Shown: positions 5,945 to 13,813 of the stretch, piece after piece | Position numbering within the stretch: position 1 is the first letter of the stretch | Layout: each line of letters starts with the position of its first letter | Origin: JBDKGV01 sp039798005 | GTDB lineage: Bacteria; Fibrobacterota; Fibrobacteria; UBA5070 | Reading direction: 5' to 3' | Assembly: GCA_039798005.1 (NCBI GenBank) | Contig: JBDKGV010000029.1 | Span: 1-21,068 of the forward strand | Length of the DNA: 21,068 bases | Position numbers and translations under genes: made by a program | Notes under the pieces: generated by a model | Databases searched by the model: none | Told to the model about the DNA's origin: nothing | The model's input: the letters and a program-made list of their open reading frames with translations, nothing else

Positions 5945-8325
5945 GGAGTCGGTGTCGTCGCGCGGTTCAGGGAGTCCAAGCCGAGGCTGTCCACGGCCGT
6001 GGAGTCGGGGACGGTGTCGAAGACCGCATCCCATGGGGTGGGGCAGTTCCAGCGCCGGGCGATCTTGCCGGGGTATTCGGGGAACTTGGCCGGCTTGTAG
6101 CCCAGATCGGGGTGGTCGAAGACCTTGCGCAGGAAGGTTGCGAACAAGGGAAGGCCGGTGCGCGAGCCTTCGCCGGCTTCACCGGTGCGCCAGTGCAAGG
6201 CCGGATCGTCATTGCCGGTCCATGCGACTCCCAGGATCCGTGGCGAGATGCCGACGAACCAGCCGTCGCGGTGGTCGTTGGAGGTGCCTGTCTTGCCGCC
6301 CAGTTGTCCGTCGCGGATCACGTTGTAGCTGTAGAGAGCCTGGGAGGTGCCGCCGGGTTCCTCGATGCCGCCCTTGAGCATGTGCATCATCAGCCAAGCG
6401 TCCTCGGGTTCCAGCACCTTGCGGGATTCCGGCTTGAACTCGGCAAGGACATTGCCGTCGCGGTCCTTGATGCGGGTCACGAACCAGGGCTTGGTCGCGG
6501 TTCCTCCGTTGACCATCGGGCAGTAGGCGCCGCCCAGCTCCAAGGGGCTGACGGGGTTGGTGCCAAGGCCGATGGACGGAACGCCCTTGAGGTTCGATGT
6601 GATGCCGCAGGCGCGGGCGAACTCGGCCACCTTCTCCGGGCCGACCTTCTGCGTGAGCTGGGCCGTGACGGTATTGATCGATTGCCCGAGGGCCAGGCGA
6701 AGCGTCACGGAATCGTCGTAGTTGGTCCAGTCGGCGTTGTGCGGGGTCCAGCTTTTCTGCTTGCCATCTTCCTCGTACTTGATGGTCACCATGCGGTCCA
6801 TGAGCTTGTCGCAAGGTCCCCAGCCTTGGGTGAGGGCCGTGGCGTAGACGAAGGGCTTGAAGGTCGAACCCGGCTGACGCTTGCTCTGCAAGACATGGTC
6901 GAACTTGCCCAAGGCCCAGCTGCGTCCGCCTGCCCATGCAAGGACGCGGGAGTCCTCCGGGGCCAAGGCCACAAGGCCACCTTGAAGCCGCATGCGCATC
7001 CAACGCAGCGAGTCCCCGACGGTCAGCATCGAATCGCGCATTCCCGCTTCGGTCCAGATCCGCCGCATCGCCTTGGTGCGCACTTCCTTGCGTGCGAAGG
7101 CAGTGTCGCCACCGGAGGCCTTGAGGGCCTGCTTCCATTGGGGCGTGAGCATCACGACCGAGTCCAGTTCGCGGCGTCCGTCCCCGGTGCGGCCCGCCCA
7201 CGGGCTGGTTCCGCTCCAGTGGTCGTCAAAGCGGCGCTGCAGCGTGGCCATCCATTCCTTCATGGCCTCTTCCGCCAAGGTCTGCATGCGCGAGTCGATG
7301 GTCACGTGGATCCTGAGTCCGTCGGTGTTGAGATCCCAGCCGTTGGCCTTGCACCATTCCCGCAGCCAAGGCGCGATGGCCTGACGGAAGAAGGGTGCCA
7401 TGCCGTCCTCGGGAGTGGAGATGCTGGGCTTGAGGTCCAGCGGGAGTGTGCTCAAGGAATCGGCGCTGGCCCTGTCGAGGAAGCGGTACTTCACCATCTG
7501 GGAAAGGACCGTGTTGCGTCGGGCTTGGGCCTTTTCGGCACGCCGGATCGGGTCGTAGGCCGAGGGAGCTTTCAAGAGACCCACCAGGAGGGCGGCTTGC
7601 TGCTGGTTGAGCTCTGCGGCCGTGATGGAAAAGTAGGCGCGCGAGGCGGCTTGGATTCCCCAGGCGTTGTTGCCGAAATCCACCGTATTCAAGTAAAGGA
7701 CAAGGATGGTCCGCTTGTCGTGGAGCGTCTCGAGCTTGAGCGCACAGATCCATTCCTTGGCCTTGAACACGATGGTCCGAAGGCCGGGAATGTGGCCCAG
7801 CAGACCTTGGGACGCGGAGCCACGCGTTTGGAAGAGGTTCTTGGCAAGCTGCTGGGTGATTGTGCTTCCGCCGCGCGGTCCGCCGCGGAAGAACGAGGCG
7901 ACCACGGCAAATGGCGCCTTCGGGTCCACGCCGTGGTGCTTGTAGAAGCGAATGTCTTCGCTGGCCAGAAGCGCCTTCTCGACGGTTGCGGGGATCTCGG
8001 AGGTGTCGATGGGGGAGCGGTCGTACAGGTAGTAGCGCCCCATCAGGACGCTGTCGCTGGACCAGATTTCAGACCCTTCGGCAAGGCGCGGGACCGAGAG
8101 TTGCGACCACGAGGGAGAGCGGCCGAAGAGCCAAAGGAAGTTCATGTCCAAAGCCACGACCAGAAGGACGATGGCAAGCAAGGTTCGGCCCATGGCAAGG
8201 GCTGCGATCTTCCAAGCCCGGTGCGGCGTGCGCGGGTCGGGAAGGGTCAGGAACAGATTTTTCAGTGCAAGCAAAATGCGGTGCCAACCGGACCAACGGC
8301 GCACCTGGGCCCAAACCTTGTTCAT
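5941..8325 (-). CDS. Class A penicillin-binding protein (bifunctional transglycosylase/transpeptidase, PBP1A-like)
   Basis: A 794-residue bifunctional peptidoglycan synthase. A cytoplasmic N-terminus precedes one membrane segment (about 47-67). The glycosyltransferase 51 domain follows, with SEDIRFYKHHGVD (122-134, catalytic Glu123), GGSTITQQLAKN (152-163) and KAKEWICALKLE (188-199). The transpeptidase domain has PGSTFKP with nucleophile Ser487 and Lys490, SIN (549-551) and KTGTS (678-682). Between them, about 350-445, is a roughly 90-residue helical, charged region like that of Bacteroidota PBP1A proteins. The C-terminal tail is rich in Asp, Ser and Pro. It polymerises lipid II and cross-links the strands in the periplasm. 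I chose ATG 8325, preceded by GGTGA six bases upstream; the TTG codon just before it is the less likely start. The downstream lipoprotein overlaps its stop, and it is divergent from malic enzyme across a 358-base gap. Confidence 0.93.
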   Translation of the reverse strand: MNKVWAQVRRWSGWHRILLALKNLFLTLPDPRTPHRAWKIAALAMGRTLLAIVLLVVALDMNFLWLFGRSPSWSQLSVPRLAEGSEIWSSDSVLMGRYYLYDRSPIDTSEIPATVEKALLASEDIRFYKHHGVDPKAPFAVVASFFRGGPRGGSTITQQLAKNLFQTRGSASQGLLGHIPGLRTIVFKAKEWICALKLETLHDKRTILVLYLNTVDFGNNAWGIQAASRAYFSITAAELNQQQAALLVGLLKAPSAYDPIRRAEKAQARRNTVLSQMVKYRFLDRASADSLSTLPLDLKPSISTPEDGMAPFFRQAIAPWLREWCKANGWDLNTDGLRIHVTIDSRMQTLAEEAMKEWMATLQRRFDDHWSGTSPWAGRTGDGRRELDSVVMLTPQWKQALKASGGDTAFARKEVRTKAMRRIWTEAGMRDSMLTVGDSLRWMRMRLQGGLVALAPEDSRVLAWAGGRSWALGKFDHVLQSKRQPGSTFKPFVYATALTQGWGPCDKLMDRMVTIKYEEDGKQKSWTPHNADWTNYDDSVTLRLALGQSINTVTAQLTQKVGPEKVAEFARACGITSNLKGVPSIGLGTNPVSPLELGGAYCPMVNGGTATKPWFVTRIKDRDGNVLAEFKPESRKVLEPEDAWLMMHMLKGGIEEPGGTSQALYSYNVIRDGQLGGKTGTSNDHRDGWFVGISPRILGVAWTGNDDPALHWRTGEAGEGSRTGLPLFATFLRKVFDHPDLGYKPAKFPEYPGKIARRWNCPTPWDAVFDTVPDSTAVDSLGLDSLNRATTPTP

Positions 8326-8683
8326 CAAGCATCACCCCAAACATGAGAAATCAGGTGTTCCCTGATTCCATAATGGACCAAAGATAGGTTCTGGATGAAA
8401 ATCTCCGCTCTTGGTTCTTGCTTCCCTGAAAGAACCTGTTGAGTCCTTGCCAAAGGAATGACTCTTCCCCAGTGGCCTGATGGACAGGAAAAATGGATCT
8501 TTTTGGTACGTCTTTAGGAATCATTCTAGTGATTTGTGAATACATTGATCCATAAATAAACTACCTCGCAGCACGCTGTGAGGGATTCGCTGGCCAGCAA
8601 TTTCGGGTCGGATTCCACGAGCAAGTTTCGGGGAATCCGACCCGAGAGATCGATGGTCGTCACCCTTTCGGAAAGCCGTTTCA
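8326..8683. other. Divergent intergenic region between the PBP and malic enzyme genes
   Basis: This 358-base stretch has no credible gene and its middle (about 8340-8570) is clearly more AT-rich than the flanks, as expected for two divergent promoters. I could not place a convincing -35/-10 pair in either direction; CATAAATAA at 8551-8559 is the best -10-like element for malic enzyme. It holds three inverted repeats: AATCAG/CTGATT (8349-8367), GGTTCTT/AAGAACC (8413-8436) and the long one at 8603-8645. Confidence 0.6.
8603..8645. promoter_or_regulatory. 14-bp inverted repeat in the malic enzyme leader
   Basis: TCGGGTCGGATTCC (8603-8616) is perfectly complementary to GGAATCCGACCCGA (8632-8645) around a 15-base spacer. 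It ends 38 bases before the malic enzyme ATG. It could be an operator dyad or an mRNA hairpin controlling translation or transcription. No U-tract follows, so it is not an intrinsic terminator. Confidence 0.6.
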
Positions 8684-10327
8684 ATGGCAGACGCTGGACT
8701 GAACACAGGATTGTCGGGAAGCTCGATGCTCAAGGCCACGGCAAGCAATCGGGACACGGCCTTCACCAAGGAGGAGCGTCGCAACCTGAAGCTTGAGGGT
8801 TTGCTTCCTCCGGCGGTGGAAACCCTTGAAGACCAGGAGGCGCGGGCGCTGGCCCAATTGCGCTCCAAGCCGGACGACTACGAGAAGTACTTCTTCCTGG
8901 CCGGATTGCAGCGTCGCAACGACACGCTCTTCTACCGGTTGCTGATGAACCACACCGACGAGATGATGCCCTTGGTCTACACCCCCACGGTGGGCAAGGT
9001 CTGTCAGGATTTCAGTCGTGCATGGCGGGGGCCGTGCGGACTGTTCCTCACCCCCGAATACCGCGGACGCATCCGGGAGGTGCTGGACAATTGGCCCGAG
9101 AAGGATGTGCGGGTGATCGTGGTCACCGACGGCGAACGCATCCTGGGCCTCGGGGATCAAGGGGCCAACGGCATGGGCATTCCTGTCGGCAAGCTCTCCC
9201 TGTATGTGGCCTGTGCCGGAATCAACCCGGCCTGGTGCCTGCCGGTGACGCTGGATGTCGGGACGGAAAACGTCGGATACCGCGAAGATCCCCATTACAT
9301 CGGACTTCGCCAGCCTCGCGTGCGTGGCGAGGAATACGACGCCTTCGTGGGCGAGTTCATGCGGGCCGCCAGCGAGAAGTGGCCCGGTGTGCTCATCCAG
9401 TTCGAGGATTTCGCCAACAGCAACGCCTTCCGTCTCCTGGAAGCGTGGCGCGAGGAGGTCGTGACCTTCAACGACGACATCCAAGGGACGGGGTCGGTCG
9501 CCTTGGCAGGGTTCCTGACGGCCTTGCGCCTGACCGGAAAGCCCTTGGAGGAACAGCGCATCCTGTTCCTGGGGGCCGGCGAGGCGGCGACCGGTATCGG
9601 GGGAATGCTGGCTGCCGGCATGAAGGATCTCGGGCACAGCGAGGAGGAGGCCCACAGCCTGTGCTGGTTCTTCGATTCCAAGGGGCTCGTGGTCCATTCG
9701 CGCACCGACCTCAATTCCCACAAGCGCCATTGGGCCCGCGACGGGGAATTCCTGATCGACTTCGCCGAGGTGATCCGGCAGATTCGCCCGACGGCGATCA
9801 TTGGGGCCTCCGGTCAGGGCGGTGCCTTCACGCGGCCCATCCTGCAGGCCATGGGGCAGCTCAACGAGCGTCCCATCATTTTCGCCTTGTCCAACCCGAC
9901 CAGCAATGCCGAGTGCAGCGCCCAGGACGCCTATGTCCATACCCAAGGGCGGGCCATCTTCGCCTCGGGTTCGCCGTTTGCACCCGTGGAACTGGGTGGC
10001 CGGACCTTCGTGCCGGGCCAGGGCAACAACGCCTACATCTTCCCCGGCGTGGGCCTGGGGGTCCTGGCGGCCAAGGCGCGGCATGTGACTGACGAGATGT
10101 TCTTCATCGCCGCCAAGCGCCTTGCGGAACTGGTGGAGGACTCGGATCTCGAGATTGGTCGGGTCTATCCGCCGCTCACCCGCATCCGGGAAGTGTCGCT
10201 TGAGATCGCGATCGCGGTCGCCGAGCAGACGTGGAAGCAGGATCTGGCCGACACGCCTCGCCCGGATGACGTGCGGGCCCTGGTGCAGGAGCTGGTCTGG
10301 GAACCGGGGTACCGGCCGCTGTACTGA
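8684..10327 (+). CDS. maeA: Malic enzyme (oxaloacetate-decarboxylating, NAD(P)-dependent, MaeA/SfcA family)
   Basis: This 547-residue protein has the length and motifs of the large malic enzymes that oxidatively decarboxylate malate to pyruvate and CO2. It has FTKEERRNLKLEGLLP (27-42), MMPLVYTPTVG with Tyr99, VVTDGERILGLGDQG and GIPVGKLSLY with catalytic Lys170, FEDFANSNAF and FNDDIQGTG (262-270) with the metal-binding acids (Glu241, Asp242, Asp265), and the dinucleotide fold GAGEAATGIG (297-306). The segment after the second nucleotide strand (FDSKGLVVHSR, 329-340) looks more like plant NADP-malic enzymes than E. coli MaeA, so cofactor preference is open and the gene symbol marks the family only. 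ATG 8684 has GGAAAG eight bases upstream; ATG 8726 is the next candidate. A 14-bp inverted repeat sits in its leader. mfd follows after 69 bases on the same strand, so co-transcription is possible. Confidence 0.92.
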   Translation: MADAGLNTGLSGSSMLKATASNRDTAFTKEERRNLKLEGLLPPAVETLEDQEARALAQLRSKPDDYEKYFFLAGLQRRNDTLFYRLLMNHTDEMMPLVYTPTVGKVCQDFSRAWRGPCGLFLTPEYRGRIREVLDNWPEKDVRVIVVTDGERILGLGDQGANGMGIPVGKLSLYVACAGINPAWCLPVTLDVGTENVGYREDPHYIGLRQPRVRGEEYDAFVGEFMRAASEKWPGVLIQFEDFANSNAFRLLEAWREEVVTFNDDIQGTGSVALAGFLTALRLTGKPLEEQRILFLGAGEAATGIGGMLAAGMKDLGHSEEEAHSLCWFFDSKGLVVHSRTDLNSHKRHWARDGEFLIDFAEVIRQIRPTAIIGASGQGGAFTRPILQAMGQLNERPIIFALSNPTSNAECSAQDAYVHTQGRAIFASGSPFAPVELGGRTFVPGQGNNAYIFPGVGLGVLAAKARHVTDEMFFIAAKRLAELVEDSDLEIGRVYPPLTRIREVSLEIAIAVAEQTWKQDLADTPRPDDVRALVQELVWEPGYRPLY

Positions 10328-10396
10328 TCGCCAGCCGGAGGTCGGCTCAGGGGGTGAAGCTATCTTGAGCATTCCAATGAATGTGAAAGGTGAGCC

Positions 10397-13300
10397 ATGA
10401 AGACCCTCCCCGAGCTGTTGCGCGATCCGGGCCACTTTCCTTCCTTGCGTGCGGTCCGGCCATCGGTTCCCTGGCAGAGGGTCGGTGGACTGGACGGCTC
10501 GGCTCCCGCCGTGGCCGTGGCCCTCTCGCACCTTGCGCGCGGCAAGGACGCCGCGACCCTGGTGCTTTGCGAGGATGCGCGCCAGATGGAGCTTCTGCGC
10601 GACGATCTGGGAGCCCTCCTGGGGGACGACGAGGTGCTGGGATTCCCGGGCCTTGAGATGCGTCCCTACGAGTGGCGGCATCCGTTCGGACACGCCCTGG
10701 AGCAGCGTCTGAGCACCCTCCACGCCCTGCGCTCCCAAGGGGCGCACCTGGTGGTTGCGACGCTTTCCGCCTTTTGTCAGAAATTGTCCTCGCCCGGGAA
10801 GCTTGAGAAGGACATCCTGGCGCTTGCCAAGGGAGGTCGCCTGGACCTTCCGGAACTGCGCCTGCGCCTTGCCCGGATGGGCTTTCGCGAGGAGGCCCAG
10901 TGCGAGGAGCTCGGGACCTTCGCCGTGCGCGGCGGGATCGTCGACATCTTCCCCTACGCCCTGGACAATCCGGTGCGTCTGGAGCTGTCGGGCGACGAGA
11001 TCGATTCGATGCGCTCCTTCGACCTCTTCACGCAAAGAAGCCTCGGGTCCCTCGATGCGGTCGAGATCCTGCCCATGGACGAGGGGTTGCCCGACGACGA
11101 GGCCCTGCAGGACGGTCTGATGCGGATCCTCGAGGCGCTGCCCGGCGAGGACGCCGCCTTCGAACGCGAGCGCCGTCGCCTGGAGGAGGTCAGCGACTAC
11201 ATCGGATGGACATGGCAACGGCCATGGTTCGTCCCGACCGACTCCACGCTCCTGGACCACCTGGGCGCAGGGGCTTCGGTCTTTCTCATGGGCGGGAACC
11301 CCGAGGCCGTTTCCGAGGAGATCCTGGCCAAGGCGAAGCCCGCTTGCGCCGAGGCGCGCGCCAAGGGGTTCGTGGTGGCCTCCCCCGAGGAGCTCTGGCT
11401 TTCCCCGGCGGCGTTTGGACAGATCCTGTCAAAAGCTCCCGGCGCCTCCTTCCGCGCCTTCCGGGGCGAGGAGGGCGTCGATCTCGCGGTCGAGTGCCGG
11501 ATCCAGGAGCGTTCGGGCAAGGGGATCGGGGATGTGGGGGAGCGGGTCAAGCAGCTGCGGGCCAAGGGCACGGCGGTCCAGCTCCTGTCGGCGAACCAGG
11601 GGCAGGCCAACCGCCTCACCGAGCTCATCGAGGGCATCCCGGTCGCGGGCATCGTCGTGGGGCACCTGTCCTGCGGCTTTCTCATCCCCTCCGACGGCCT
11701 GGCCTGGTGGACCGACCACCAGATCTTCAACCGCTTCGCACGGCGCGTGCGCGCCCGAAAAGCACGCGGCGGGGCGGCGATCCCGGATTTCGACGCGCTG
11801 ACCAAAGGGGATTTCGTCGTCCACGAGACCCACGGGATCGCAAGGTACCTGGGGATCGAGCGGATCAAGGCAGGCTCCGAGGAGGTCGACTGCATCGTGT
11901 TGCAGTACGAGGGCAAGGACCGCCTGCGGCTTCCGGTCTCCGATCTTTGGCGCATCCAGAAGTACAGCTCCGCCGAAGGGGCGGAGCCTGGTCTTCACAA
12001 GCTGGGCGGACGCCAGTGGGACGCCCTCAAGGAGAAGACCAAGAAGGCCGTCGCCGAGATGGTGCGCGAGCTGGTCGAACTGTACGCCAGACGCTCCGTG
12101 GCGGACCGCGTCCCGTATCCGCCCGACGACCACTTCCAGAAGGAGTTCGAGGACTCCTTCGATTGGGACCTCACCCCCGACCAGGACCGCGCCGTGCGCG
12201 AGGCGAAGTTGGATCTGGAGGGCATGCGCCCGATGGACCGGCTCGTGTGCGGCGACGTGGGATTCGGGAAGACCGAGGTGGCGGTGCGGGCCATCTTCAA
12301 GGCGGTGATGGGGCGGCGTCAGGTAGCGCTTCTGTGCCCCACGACGCTGCTGTCCAGTCAGCATTTCGCCACGCTGTCCAGCCGCTTCGCCGATTGGCCC
12401 ATCCGGGTGGAGCTGCTCAATCGCTTCGTGTCGGCCAAGGAGCAGAAGGCCGCGCTTGCCGACATCAAGGCGGGCAAGGTCGACGTGGTGGTGGGGACCC
12501 ACCGCATCCTGGCCAAGGACCTAGACTTCGCCGATCTTGGACTGCTGGTGCTGGACGAGGAGCAGAAGTTCGGCGTGAAGCAGAAGGAGAAGCTCAAGGA
12601 GCTGCGGGCGGGGCTGGATGTCCTTTCGCTTTCCGCCACGCCCATCCCGCGCAGCCTGCACATGTCGCTGTCGGGGGTGCGCGAGATCTCCATCATCGCC
12701 ACGCCACCGCGCAACCGCCTGCCGGTGGATACCCGCGTGAGCGAGGTGTCCGACCGTATTTTGACGGATTCCGTCAGTGATGAGCTGGCGCGCGGCGGAC
12801 AGGTCTTCATCGTGCATCCCCACATCAAGGGGCTGGAGGAGGCCGCCGCCAAGATCGAGGAACTGGTGCCCTCGGCGCGGGTGTGCGTCGCGCACGGCCA
12901 GATGGACGAGGACGACCTCGAGCAGGTGATGAGCGCCTTCCTCAATCGCGAGTTCGACGTGCTGGTGAGCACGACCATCGTGGAGTCGGGCCTGGACATC
13001 CCATCCGTCAACACGATCCTGGTGCTGGAAGCGCATCGCTTCGGCCTGTCGCAACTGCACCAGTTGCGCGGTCGCGTCGGTCGCAGCGACGTCAAGGGCT
13101 TCTGCTGGCTTCTGGTGCCCGATCTGGATCGCCTGCTTCCCGATGCCAAGAAGAGGCTTTCCGCCTTGGAGCAGTTCACCGACCTGGGATCAGGGTACGC
13201 CATCGCCATGCGCGACTTGGAGATTCGCGGTGCCGGAAACCTGCTGTCCCACAAGCAGAGCGGCTTCGTGGCGGCGGTGGGCTTCGAGACCTATTGCCGC

Positions 13301-13813
13301 ATCCTCAAGGAGGCCGTGGAGGAGCTGGGCGGGGACAAGCCGCGCACCCCGTTGGATCCGCGCATCGAGTTCCCGGCGGACGCATTCCTGCCCGAGAGCT
13401 ACATCGAGGACCCTGCCCTGCGCATCCAGCTCTACCAGCGCATCGCAAGGGCCAAGGAGCTTGCGGAGATCGATGCGATGACGCAGGAGTTCCGCGACCG
13501 CTTCGGCCCGCTCCCGGAGCCGGTCCGGGCCGTCTTGCGCGGCATGGCCGCACGCCTTGCGGCACGCACCGCGGGAGTCGCGCTGGTCGGGATCACGCGC
13601 GGGCGAGCCATCCTCGAGTTCGACGAGGCCTGGAGGCCGGAGCTTGCGGTCCTGAAGGAGAGGATCAACGGGGCCAAGCCGCGCATCGAATGGCTGGCCC
13701 AGCCGTTGCCGCTTCGCATGGTCGCCGATCTCACCGGTTACCCGGTGGAGCGGCAGCAGGACGAATGCCTGAAGCTCGTGCGCTTGCTTGCCGGTGAGGT
13801 GTCCGGGCCTTAA
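10397..13813 (+). CDS. mfd: Transcription-repair coupling factor Mfd
   Basis: A full-length 1138-residue Mfd, the ATP-dependent translocase that pushes stalled RNA polymerase off damaged DNA and recruits UvrA. The UvrB-homology region covers roughly residues 25-330, with the GTFAVRGGIVDIFPY segment. The RNA-polymerase-interacting CarD-like domain starts at about 468 (LTKGDFVVHETHGIARYLG). The RecG-like motor has Walker A GDVGFGKTE (619-627), a DEEQ box (720-723), LSATPIPRSL and a second lobe with STTIVESGLDIPSVNT and QLHQLRGRVGRS. The TRCF C-terminal domain follows near 1000-1110. ATG 10397 is preceded by AAAGGTGAG at good spacing. Its TAA stop overlaps that of the convergent histidine kinase: the four bases TTAA at 13810-13813 serve both. 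No terminator is visible between them. Confidence 0.97.
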   Translation: MKTLPELLRDPGHFPSLRAVRPSVPWQRVGGLDGSAPAVAVALSHLARGKDAATLVLCEDARQMELLRDDLGALLGDDEVLGFPGLEMRPYEWRHPFGHALEQRLSTLHALRSQGAHLVVATLSAFCQKLSSPGKLEKDILALAKGGRLDLPELRLRLARMGFREEAQCEELGTFAVRGGIVDIFPYALDNPVRLELSGDEIDSMRSFDLFTQRSLGSLDAVEILPMDEGLPDDEALQDGLMRILEALPGEDAAFERERRRLEEVSDYIGWTWQRPWFVPTDSTLLDHLGAGASVFLMGGNPEAVSEEILAKAKPACAEARAKGFVVASPEELWLSPAAFGQILSKAPGASFRAFRGEEGVDLAVECRIQERSGKGIGDVGERVKQLRAKGTAVQLLSANQGQANRLTELIEGIPVAGIVVGHLSCGFLIPSDGLAWWTDHQIFNRFARRVRARKARGGAAIPDFDALTKGDFVVHETHGIARYLGIERIKAGSEEVDCIVLQYEGKDRLRLPVSDLWRIQKYSSAEGAEPGLHKLGGRQWDALKEKTKKAVAEMVRELVELYARRSVADRVPYPPDDHFQKEFEDSFDWDLTPDQDRAVREAKLDLEGMRPMDRLVCGDVGFGKTEVAVRAIFKAVMGRRQVALLCPTTLLSSQHFATLSSRFADWPIRVELLNRFVSAKEQKAALADIKAGKVDVVVGTHRILAKDLDFADLGLLVLDEEQKFGVKQKEKLKELRAGLDVLSLSATPIPRSLHMSLSGVREISIIATPPRNRLPVDTRVSEVSDRILTDSVSDELARGGQVFIVHPHIKGLEEAAAKIEELVPSARVCVAHGQMDEDDLEQVMSAFLNREFDVLVSTTIVESGLDIPSVNTILVLEAHRFGLSQLHQLRGRVGRSDVKGFCWLLVPDLDRLLPDAKKRLSALEQFTDLGSGYAIAMRDLEIRGAGNLLSHKQSGFVAAVGFETYCRILKEAVEELGGDKPRTPLDPRIEFPADAFLPESYIEDPALRIQLYQRIARAKELAEIDAMTQEFRDRFGPLPEPVRAVLRGMAARLAARTAGVALVGITRGRAILEFDEAWRPELAVLKERINGAKPRIEWLAQPLPLRMVADLTGYPVERQQDECLKLVRLLAGEVSGP

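Noticed and set aside
6112..8346. 744-codon open frame on the forward strand opposite the PBP gene
   Set aside because: It is antisense to a gene with complete GT51 and transpeptidase motifs. Its product has no recognisable domain. Long antisense frames are expected in GC-rich DNA.
10328..10396. AGCCG/CGGCT hairpin between malic enzyme and mfd as a terminator
   Set aside because: The stem is only 5 bp and no T-run follows.
8681..11260. 859-codon reverse frame opposite malic enzyme and mfd
   Set aside because: It spans two unrelated, well-supported genes and their intergenic gap, and its product shows only shadow composition (His, Gly, Arg, Gln).
13810..13813. TTAA shared by the stops of mfd and the convergent kinase as a functional site
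   Set aside because: Overlapping convergent stop codons are common in compact genomes and need no special explanation.
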